Assembly (NCBI GenBank): GCA_035275265.1
Contig: DATENC010000008.1
Location: forward strand, 62,001 to 126,000
DNA from: JACQAP01 sp035275265
GTDB taxonomy: Bacteria; Pseudomonadota; Gammaproteobacteria; Burkholderiales; JACQAP01
Length of the DNA: 64,000 bases
Direction: 5' to 3'
The position numbers were made by a program, and so were the translations under genes. Positions within the stretch are counted from its first letter, which is position 1. Each line of letters starts with the position of its first letter. Shown here piece after piece: positions 35,161-41,874 of the stretch. The notes beneath the pieces are model-generated. The model did no database searches. It was not told the DNA's origin and was given only the letters and a program-made list of their open reading frames with translations.

Positions 35161-35979
35161 TTGGGCAACCCGCTGAATAGTGTGCAGATCGGGCGCTACC
35201 GCAAAGATGGTTACGTTTTTCCGGTGCCGGGCCTGACGCGTGACGAAGCCGCCGACATTCGCACGGGGATCGAAGGCTTCGAGCAACACACCGGGCTAGT
35301 GGCCGGTCACGTGATCCGCAACAAGGGACACCTGAAGTTAACCCAACTCTACGAGTTGATCTTCCACCAGCAGATTCTCGATGCGGTCGAGTCGGTGCTC
35401 GGACCGGACATCCTGTGCTGGGGATCGAGCTTGTTCGTCAAAGAGGCGAACGATCCGGGCTTCGTTGCCTGGCACCAGGATTCCTACTACTGGGGCCTGG
35501 AGCCCGACGATGTGGTGTCGGCGTGGATCGCGCTCTACCCCAGCACCATCGAGAACGGGGCGATGCGGGTCGTTCCCGGCAGCCAGACGATGCCCCCGCT
35601 TTCTCACCGGAAGTCCGCCGCAGACAGCCCCAACATGCTGTTCACCCACGAAGAAGTTGCCGAAGATGTGGATGAATCGAAAGCGGTGGACATAGTCCTT
35701 GAGCAGGGGGAGATGTCGCTGCACCACGTCAAGATCCTGCACGGCTCACCCCCCAACGGCTCGAGCGGCCGACGCATGGGCTACGCAATCCGCTACGTGG
35801 GGCCACATGTCCGCCAGCGCGGTGACATGAACTCCGCAACGCTGGTGCGCGGGGAAGATCGCTACGGCTACTTCGCGCGCGATCCGGTTCCCGCCCGCGA
35901 CATGGATCCGGCGATCGTGGCATTTGTCGACCGCAATCACGGCGCGACACCGTTGGGCAAGGCCACTTTGGCCCGCTGA
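35161..35979 (+). CDS. Phytanoyl-CoA dioxygenase (PhyH) family protein
   Basis: 272 aa from a TTG codon, chosen because GAGGAAGG lies 6 bp upstream; a longer in-frame ATG start at 35080 lacks such a site and adds an Arg-rich stretch. The iron-binding HxD is in AWHQDSYYWG and the distal His in LHHVKILHGSPPN, with a 2-oxoglutarate-binding Arg in SSGRRMGYAIRY. It is thus a non-haem Fe(II)/2-oxoglutarate oxygenase, likely hydroxylating a small molecule. Substrates in the family range from phytanoyl-CoA to ectoine and phosphonates, so none is assigned. Confidence 0.85.
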   Translation: MGNPLNSVQIGRYRKDGYVFPVPGLTRDEAADIRTGIEGFEQHTGLVAGHVIRNKGHLKLTQLYELIFHQQILDAVESVLGPDILCWGSSLFVKEANDPGFVAWHQDSYYWGLEPDDVVSAWIALYPSTIENGAMRVVPGSQTMPPLSHRKSAADSPNMLFTHEEVAEDVDESKAVDIVLEQGEMSLHHVKILHGSPPNGSSGRRMGYAIRYVGPHVRQRGDMNSATLVRGEDRYGYFARDPVPARDMDPAIVAFVDRNHGATPLGKATLAR

Positions 35980-36114
35980 GCCGAAATGCCGTCCGGCTTC
36001 CTCTCCAGGAAATCGCGGCCGTCCTCCAAATCTGTTTGCAAATGTCGGATAATCCCGTCGGGCGGCGCTGCAGCAGTCCCTGACAATAATGCCGGCCAAT
36101 AAAGGGGAAACGAT

Positions 36115-36477
36115 ATGCAGATCAGACATTTTTCCACTGCTTTGGTCCTGATGTCCTTGATGGGTGCCGAGGCATGGGCGCAGCAGGGTCCGGTGACCTG
36201 GAGCGATCCGAGCTGCGGTTTTTTCGTGGTGCAGCTGCCGGCGGAAGATCCCGCCGACGCCTTCGGTTTGTATTCCTGGAAAGTGAATCCGGGACCACAG
36301 GTGGGCGACGTGGTCGAAGGTGAGGATATTGTTGCCGCCAAGGAATTGGTCCTCGTGAACCAGCGCAGCGGCGACAAGCATGCGGTCATCCATTGGGCGA
36401 ACGCCAAGGCGCCGGAAATGCTGGTCCGCAACACCCCGGTTCAATGCGCGAGCAAGTGGAAGAAGAAAAAGAAATGA
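36115..36477 (+). CDS. Small secreted protein with oligo-Lys tail
   Basis: 120 aa. The signal peptide (MQIRHFSTALVLMSLMGAEAWA) is followed by a short beta-rich domain. Two cysteines, in DPSCGFF and PVQCASK, may form a disulphide. The C-terminus is KWKKKKK, an unusual basic tag that could bind anionic surfaces such as peptidoglycan, LPS or nucleic acid. No family was recognised. The ATG follows AAAGGGGAAACG. The next gene (two-helix protein) begins 23 bp after its stop and may be co-transcribed. Confidence 0.7.
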   Translation: MQIRHFSTALVLMSLMGAEAWAQQGPVTWSDPSCGFFVVQLPAEDPADAFGLYSWKVNPGPQVGDVVEGEDIVAAKELVLVNQRSGDKHAVIHWANAKAPEMLVRNTPVQCASKWKKKKK

Positions 36478-36499
36478 TCCTGTCCGCCGCGGTAGCGGC

Positions 36500-37078
36500 G
36501 TGAAACCGGTCCCGCTGCTTCTGATCGTCCTGGGCACGATTTTCGGTCCCGTCTATTTCGCCTACTGCGAGTATCTGAGCGGAGAAACCGCTGAAACGCA
36601 TACGCTCACCGAACGTGCGGATCGCTGGGAACTTCCTGATGGCGCAATCCTGCGCTTCCGCGGAGGGCTGGGCTACCGGCCGGTCGTGCTGGACCTTACT
36701 CCAGAGTTGAATCTCTACCGCTTCCGCTTCACTTTCGACGCGGCACGCCCCGAATCCTCTCCAAAGGATGCGGGCAACGAGTATGGGGTGAGCGTGCTGG
36801 AGGGAGACGTTGGTATTTTCGAGCGCAGCTTCCGCGCCGTGGGCAACGGGGCGATCTCCGTAGCGCTCGACCCGATGCAAATACCCTATCCCAGCAGCTA
36901 CATGCTGCTGCTCGAGGAAGTCGGCACGCCGCAGCTTCAGGTTGCGGGCGTAAAACTGGAGGTGCGCACCAAAGTGAAGAAAATGGAGATGTGGCTGGTA
37001 TGGAGCGGTCTGGCGCTGATAGTCTTCGGTGCGGTAATCATCATTCGTGATCTTGTCACGCAATCATTTGGAAAATGA
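36500..37078 (+). CDS. Hypothetical protein with two membrane helices
   Basis: 192 aa from a GTG at 36500 (KPVPLLLIVLGTIFGPVYFAY is the N-terminal helix); a longer in-frame start would overlap the previous gene and add an Arg-rich shadow. About 130 extracytoplasmic, beta-rich residues follow, then a second helix (WLVWSGLALIVFGAVIII) and a short cytoplasmic end. No family recognised. Its stop overlaps the following RraA-like ATG by 4 bp, which supports the reading frame. Probably an inner-membrane protein with a periplasmic domain. Confidence 0.7.
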   Translation: MKPVPLLLIVLGTIFGPVYFAYCEYLSGETAETHTLTERADRWELPDGAILRFRGGLGYRPVVLDLTPELNLYRFRFTFDAARPESSPKDAGNEYGVSVLEGDVGIFERSFRAVGNGAISVALDPMQIPYPSSYMLLLEEVGTPQLQVAGVKLEVRTKVKKMEMWLVWSGLALIVFGAVIIIRDLVTQSFGK

Positions 37079-37734
37079 AATCTTTCAACCCTGATCAGTT
37101 TCGCGATCTCAGTGCCGCTGTGCTCTCGGATGTGATGGACGTGCTCGGCCTGATGAACCAGGCGATGCGGCCGTTCGTCCGACCGCTGGACGAAAATCTG
37201 GTGCTTACCGGACGCGCCCGCACTGGGCTGTACATGCTCGCCTACGAGGTGCGCGAAGGCGAAAATCCTTACGAGGTCGAAATCGCGCTCGTGGACGATC
37301 TCAAACCGGGCGACGTGCCGGTCCTCGCTTGCAATGGCCCGACTCAAAGAATTGCGCCGTGGGGTGAACTGCTGTCCACTGCGGCCCAGGCGCGTGGCGC
37401 GGCCGGTTGTATCACCGACGGCCTGGTGCGTGACGTCAGGCAGATCCGCGAGATGCGTTTCCCGGTCTTCCATGGCGGCATCGGCCCGCTCGATACCAAG
37501 GGCCGGGCCACGATGGTGCGGCGCGATGTTCCGGTTGAATGCGCTGGTGTGAAAGTGAATAGCGGCGACATCCTGTTCGGTGATGTGGATGGCGTCGTGG
37601 TCATCCCGCAGGAACGCGCCGCGGAAGTTCTTGCAAAGGCGAAGGAGAAGGTAGCGGGAGAAGGCCGCACACGCGATGAACTGCGCCAGGGCCGGCTTCT
37701 GCGCGAAGTGTTCGAGAAGTACAGGATTCTCTAG
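37075..37734 (+). CDS. RraA/HMG-aldolase family protein
   Basis: 219 aa. The family core is present: GxxGCITDGLVRDVRQI carries the conserved Asp, Arg and Asp residues that bind metal and oxaloacetate or 4-hydroxy-4-methyl-2-oxoglutarate in the aldolase subgroup. DGDVDGVVVIPQE is the other signature. Members are either RraA (RNase E inhibitor) or class II 4-carboxy-4-hydroxy-2-oxoadipate/HMG aldolases. Sequence alone favours the aldolase subgroup, which cleaves products of protocatechuate 4,5-type or gallate pathways, but neighbours do not confirm it. Translationally coupled to the upstream membrane protein. Confidence 0.83.
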   Translation: MKSFNPDQFRDLSAAVLSDVMDVLGLMNQAMRPFVRPLDENLVLTGRARTGLYMLAYEVREGENPYEVEIALVDDLKPGDVPVLACNGPTQRIAPWGELLSTAAQARGAAGCITDGLVRDVRQIREMRFPVFHGGIGPLDTKGRATMVRRDVPVECAGVKVNSGDILFGDVDGVVVIPQERAAEVLAKAKEKVAGEGRTRDELRQGRLLREVFEKYRIL

Positions 37735-37767
37735 GGGATCCCGCCACGCACGAGAGGCGAATGAATT

Positions 37768-38325
37768 ATGTACTGGCTGATCGCTGGACTGGTCATTTTC
37801 TTTGGGGTGCATATCTTCTCGAGTTTCCGCGCGGCGCGGGAGAAAATGATCCGGCGTCTGGGCGAGAAACGATACAAGGCGGGGTACGCACTGCTTGCTG
37901 TTGCCGGCTTCATACTCATCGTGATCGGTGTCGGCAAAGCCGAGAGGGTGCCACTGTGGGAGCCCGCCGAATGGGGTCGTTACGCCGCGTTATGGTTCAT
38001 GCCGTTCGCCTTCATTTCGCTGGCAGCAGCGTTCATCCGAAGCAACTTCCAACGTTTTACGGCGCATCCCATGCTGTGGGGCGTCACGCTCTGGGCGCTG
38101 CTACACCTGCTTGCCACCGGGAGCCTCACCGGCCTGATGCTTTTCGGTGGCTTCGGGCTGTACGCGGTGCATGCAATGTCCTCGCAGAACGCCCGTGGCG
38201 CGCGGCCGTCGCAATCCAAACGTCCGCTTTTCAACGATGCCGCAGTGGTCGTGGCCGGTTTGATCCTTTACTGGCTGTTCCTGAATTTCCACGCCGAACT
38301 GTTCGGCGTTCCGGTTGTTTTATAA
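37768..38325 (+). CDS. NnrU-like membrane protein
   Basis: 185 aa, about six membrane helices. MYWLIAGLVIFFGVHIFSSF and REKMIRRLGEKRYKAGYALL, followed by HPMLWGVTLWALLHLLATG, match the NnrU family, first linked to nitric-oxide reductase expression in denitrifiers but widespread beyond them. No denitrification genes are present. The conserved His residues could bind haem or a metal. Its stop lies just before the SnoaL-like gene. Confidence 0.85.
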   Translation: MYWLIAGLVIFFGVHIFSSFRAAREKMIRRLGEKRYKAGYALLAVAGFILIVIGVGKAERVPLWEPAEWGRYAALWFMPFAFISLAAAFIRSNFQRFTAHPMLWGVTLWALLHLLATGSLTGLMLFGGFGLYAVHAMSSQNARGARPSQSKRPLFNDAAVVVAGLILYWLFLNFHAELFGVPVVL

Positions 38326-38362
38326 CAAGAAAATCGACAACGAATACAAGGGAAAAAACGTC

Positions 38363-38806
38363 GTGGTGAAACCGATTCCGCCAGTGTTGCTGACCTATGT
38401 AGAGGGCCTCAAGACGCACGACATTCAGAAAATCGCGAGCACCGCTGCGGAAGACCTACAATTCATTTCGGCGACCCGGATTCTTGATAAGCACCAGGCT
38501 TTGAAAATGCTCACGGCGCTCTACTCTGGATTCCCGGATTGGAACTATGCATTCGACGGGATCGAGGACCGGGGCCAGGGAAACTACGCGATAAAATGGC
38601 GTCAAGGTGGCACCCACACCGCAGTATGGGCGATGCCAGGAATGGATCCGATACCGCCCACGGGCAGGCGAGTCAGCATCCCCGAGCATTACTTCTACTA
38701 CCGTGTCTCCGGAGAGAAGCTCACGATCATCTTCCCCGAACCGATTCCCGGCGGAGCACCCAGGGGAATTCTGGAGCAGATCGGCGTAGCGCTTCCGCCC
38801 TTATGA
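38363..38806 (+). CDS. SnoaL-like polyketide cyclase/hydratase fold protein
   Basis: 147 aa from a GTG at 38363 preceded by AAGGGA; a TTG at 38315 would overlap the NnrU-like gene by 11 bp. The alpha+beta barrel of the NTF2/SnoaL family is suggested by the order helix (PVLLTYVEGLKTHDIQKIASTAAEDLQFI), LDKHQALKML, FPDWNYAFDGI and a long C-terminal sheet. Such proteins bind hydrophobic ligands and some catalyse cyclisation or hydration. No ligand can be inferred. It converges on the aldo/keto reductase. Confidence 0.72.
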   Translation: MVKPIPPVLLTYVEGLKTHDIQKIASTAAEDLQFISATRILDKHQALKMLTALYSGFPDWNYAFDGIEDRGQGNYAIKWRQGGTHTAVWAMPGMDPIPPTGRRVSIPEHYFYYRVSGEKLTIIFPEPIPGGAPRGILEQIGVALPPL

Positions 38807-38833
38807 GACCAATTTTTCCGGGAGGTTACCCGA

Positions 38834-39865
38834 TCATACCGGCGCCGGATTGAGTTCAGGAAAACCGCGCTGATGCCAGTACGGATAGGCTAGCGTAACA
38901 GTGCTGGCGGTATCGAGCCTGGCCACCTGCGCTGCGGTCAGGTTCCAGCCTACAGCGCCCAGGTTTTGCTTCAATTGCTCTTCATTGCGCGCACCAACGA
39001 TGATCGTCGAAACGGTCGGGCGTTGCAGCAGCCAGTTAAGTGCGATCTGCGTGACCGTCTTGCCGGTTTCCTTGGCAATTTCATCGATCGCATCGACCAC
39101 CTTGAACACATGTTCGTTCGGAACGGGCGGCCCTTTGTCGTTGGAGAGCTTGCTCTGCAGCCGCGTGGTTTCCGGCAGCGCCTGCCCACGGCGCAATTTT
39201 CCAGTGAGTTTGCCCCAGCCCAGCGGACTCCAGATCACCGTGCCGAGCTTCTGGTCGAGTGCAAGTGGCATGAGCTCCCATTCGTAATCGCGTCCGACCA
39301 GACTGTAGTATGCCTGGTGCGCCGTGTAGCGCGCGAGACCATGCTTTTCGGAGATGGACAACGATTTCATTAGATGCCAGCCGGAGAAATTCGAGCAGCC
39401 GATGTAACGGATCTTGCCCGCGCGCACGAGGTTGTCGAGCGTCAGCAACGCTTCTTCCATCGGCGTGCGCGCATCGAAGCCGTGCAGCTGGTACAGATCG
39501 ATGTGGTCCGTTCCCAGCCGTCGCAGGCTCGCCTCGACCGCTTCGGTCAGGTGGAAGCGAGTCGAGCCCAAGTCATTTGGTCCGGGGCCGGTGCGAAATG
39601 TTCCCTTGGTGGAAATCAGCACCTGGTTGCGCCGGCCCTTGATCGCCTGGCCGAGGATTTCCTCGGCCAGGCCGCCTGAATACACATCAGCGGAATCGAA
39701 CATGGTCAGACCCGCGTCTAGGCAGATATCCACAAGGCGCGAAGCTTCCTTCACGTCGCTCGCCCCCCAGGACTTGAAGAACTCGTTACCGCCACCGAAT
39801 GTTCCGGTGCCCAGGCTCAATGCCGGAACCTTGAACCCCGAACCGCCGAGCTGCCTGTATTCCAT
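38834..39865 (-). CDS. Aldo/keto reductase
   Basis: 343 aa from the ATG at 39865 (GAGG 9 bp upstream). The catalytic tetrad of the family can be placed: Asp in TMFDSADVY, Tyr in DVYSGG, Lys in VLISTKG, and His in YQLHGFD. The C-terminal cofactor loop is STIIVGARNEEQLKQN. NADPH-dependent reduction of aldehydes or ketones is expected; the family also contains beta-subunits of K+ channels and dehydratase-like enzymes. An upstream in-frame start at 39925 would add 20 residues without a motif. Confidence 0.9.
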   Translation of the reverse strand: MEYRQLGGSGFKVPALSLGTGTFGGGNEFFKSWGASDVKEASRLVDICLDAGLTMFDSADVYSGGLAEEILGQAIKGRRNQVLISTKGTFRTGPGPNDLGSTRFHLTEAVEASLRRLGTDHIDLYQLHGFDARTPMEEALLTLDNLVRAGKIRYIGCSNFSGWHLMKSLSISEKHGLARYTAHQAYYSLVGRDYEWELMPLALDQKLGTVIWSPLGWGKLTGKLRRGQALPETTRLQSKLSNDKGPPVPNEHVFKVVDAIDEIAKETGKTVTQIALNWLLQRPTVSTIIVGARNEEQLKQNLGAVGWNLTAAQVARLDTASTVTLAYPYWHQRGFPELNPAPV

Positions 39866-40044
39866 CGATCGTTCCTCAGTCGAAGCATGAAGTGGCACAC
39901 CCCTGCGCGGCAGACGATGGCCCACGCATGGAGAGCGGGATTGTAGTGCAATCGGTTCCGCTCGAAAGGCGGCAGATTGCGCTGGAAGAAAACACCATGA
40001 GTATTGTGCATCGGCACCGACCCCGGCAAGCCGGGCGGCTGGAT

Positions 40045-40539
40045 TTATCTCAGCGGTCGCCGTACTTCCGCAAGCACCAGCGAGGTCTCGATTTGACGAT
40101 CCGGGATCGTCCAGTATTTCCTGAGCAGGCGATTTTTTTCTTCCTCCGGCACAACACGGAAGCCATGCTTTTCGTAGAAGTGGATTGCCCAGGTTGCAGA
40201 TTTCCAGGTGCCGATCAGGATTGGTTTTTCGGCGAGCTTGTGCAAATGGGAAAGCAGATTGGCTCCAATCCCGCGACGGCGTAGTGCGGTACGCACGTAC
40301 GCGTGGCGGATCAGTGTGACATCGGCGACATCCTGAATGCCCATCACGCCGACAAGTTCATCATTTTCCTCGTACCCCCAGAACACCACGCCGCTTGCGA
40401 GTTCATGCCGTAGTTCCTCTTCGGGCATGTACGGGTCTTTCCAGCGGTCGGCCGGTATCGCGCCGCGGTAGGCTTGCGCGGCATCGTTGACGATTTCCAG
40501 AATCGCGGAGAAATCCGTTTCCGTGCAGCGGCGAATCAT
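40045..40539 (-). CDS. GNAT-family N-acetyltransferase
   Basis: 164 aa. The acetyl-CoA loop is VRTALRRRGIGANLL (R/QxxGxG/A type), with the beta-bulge motif before it (LIRHAYVR) and a C-terminal AIHFYEKHGFRVV. Substrate unknown; small-molecule or protein amines are typical. It starts 4 bp after the thioesterase stop and probably shares its message. Confidence 0.87.
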   Translation of the reverse strand: MIRRCTETDFSAILEIVNDAAQAYRGAIPADRWKDPYMPEEELRHELASGVVFWGYEENDELVGVMGIQDVADVTLIRHAYVRTALRRRGIGANLLSHLHKLAEKPILIGTWKSATWAIHFYEKHGFRVVPEEEKNRLLRKYWTIPDRQIETSLVLAEVRRPLR

Positions 40540-40543
40540 GCTC

Positions 40544-41083
40544 TTACCTTTGGCTTTTGACCTGCTCTTTGGGCAAGTCGAAGATCATGCACGTCGTGGT
40601 GCCGTGGGCGTATAGCCTGCCATCGGGACCGACCAGGCGCCCTTCCGAAGTGGCGATCTGCCGGCCCGCGTGGATCACCTTGCCTTCGGCACGCACCGGT
40701 CCGGTCTGGTCGGTCAACGGACGCACCAGGTTCAGCTTCAATTCGGCGGTGGTATAGCTCTGCCCTTTCTTCAACGTCGTCTGCACCGCGCACGCCATGC
40801 AGGAGTCAAGCAGCGTCGCGGCCCAACCCCCATGGACGGTACCGATCGGATTGTAGAAATCGAAGGTCGGGGTGCCCTGAAATACAACTCGCCCTTGATC
40901 CGCTTCCAGCAGAAAAAAATTCAGCGTCTTGCCGATCGGCGGCAGTGGCAGCACACCTGCGGCGATGTCCTGCAGGAATTCCAGTCCCGAACGATTGCGC
41001 AATTCGTCCAGGGAACTCACGCCCGGATTGTTTATCCGCAACGCGGCCGCTTGCGCCTGCCCGATCCATTCCTGCACAGACAT
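40544..41083 (-). CDS. PaaI-type hotdog thioesterase
   Basis: 179 aa from the ATG at 41083. The hotdog-fold signature is FYNPIGTVHGGWAATLLDSCMACAV, with the NxxGxxHGG-type pattern in which His/Gly and the following Asp activate water on the acyl-CoA thioester. It should hydrolyse short or aromatic acyl-CoAs (PaaI subgroup). An N-terminal helical segment of about 50 residues precedes the core. It forms a likely two-gene unit with the GNAT gene. Confidence 0.87.
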   Translation of the reverse strand: MSVQEWIGQAQAAALRINNPGVSSLDELRNRSGLEFLQDIAAGVLPLPPIGKTLNFFLLEADQGRVVFQGTPTFDFYNPIGTVHGGWAATLLDSCMACAVQTTLKKGQSYTTAELKLNLVRPLTDQTGPVRAEGKVIHAGRQIATSEGRLVGPDGRLYAHGTTTCMIFDLPKEQVKSQR

Positions 41084-41184
41084 CTGATGACCCCAGGTGA
41101 TTGCGATTCGTGATTGGTTGGCAACGAGGCAGTGCAACGCGGTTTTTTTGCGCCCGTCTTCCGGCGCGAGGCGGTGATTCTATT

Positions 41185-41727
41185 CTAAGCCATTCGCTTT
41201 TTTGCCCTCTTCCCTCGCCCTTCTTCCCGCTTCCCTGCCGTTGAAGGCAGCGGCAATTCCGTCTGGTACTTCACCTGCTTCAATGCAAAGCTTGACTTGA
41301 TGTTGCCGACCCCCGGGACGCGAGTCAGGAAATTGAGGATGAAGTCTTCGAGAACCTGGATGTCGGGTACCACCACGCGTAACAAGTAGTCCGCGTCCCC
41401 GGTCATAAGATAGCACTCCATGACCTCGGGCCTTCCGCGTATTGCCTTCTCGAAGGTCCCGAGCGCGGGCTCGACCTGACGTTCCAGCGTGACCTGGATG
41501 AAAACGCTTACCTTGAGCCCGACCCGCAACGCATTGAGTAGCGTCACGTAGCGGCTGATATAGCCCGCCGCCTCCAGCGCCCGCACCCGGTTCAAACAGG
41601 GCGAAGGCGACAGCCCTACCGCCTTGGCGACCTCGACATTGGACATGCGGGCGTCGCCCTGCAGCAGACCAAGGATCCGCCAATCTATCGTGTCTAAGGG
41701 AAAATCCGGCATTTTGTGCTGTGTCAT
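41185..41727 (-). CDS. Lrp/AsnC-family transcriptional regulator
   Basis: 180 aa. The N-terminal helix-turn-helix is visible (DWRILGLLQGDARMSNVEVAKAVGLS then PCLNRVRALEAAG), followed by a RAM ligand-binding domain (ECYLMTGDADYLLRVVVPD). A basic C-terminal tail (GKREEGRGKRAKKRMA) is longer than usual. Lrp-type proteins respond to amino or keto acids. It is divergent from the E1 dehydrogenase gene with 147 bp between them, so it probably controls that gene. This pairing recalls mdeR-mdeB of Pseudomonas putida, where the E1 acts on 2-oxobutyrate. Confidence 0.92.
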   Translation of the reverse strand: MTQHKMPDFPLDTIDWRILGLLQGDARMSNVEVAKAVGLSPSPCLNRVRALEAAGYISRYVTLLNALRVGLKVSVFIQVTLERQVEPALGTFEKAIRGRPEVMECYLMTGDADYLLRVVVPDIQVLEDFILNFLTRVPGVGNIKSSFALKQVKYQTELPLPSTAGKREEGRGKRAKKRMA

Positions 41728-41874
41728 TGGTTTTTTGCAGCTTTACATGCTTAATTCTCTGGATTTTGCCAAGGTAATCGAAACCACGTGCTCCTGCAAC
41801 GGGAGTAATATTCCGCCTTCGAAAAAGCGGCCGCCAGCCCCAATCTGTCCGGCCTTTGCGAAAAGAGTCCATAG

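Noticed and set aside
41800..41815. GAGTAATATTCC as an Lrp operator between the regulator and the E1 gene
   Set aside because: Symmetry is poor and a single AT-rich patch is not enough to call an Lrp site.
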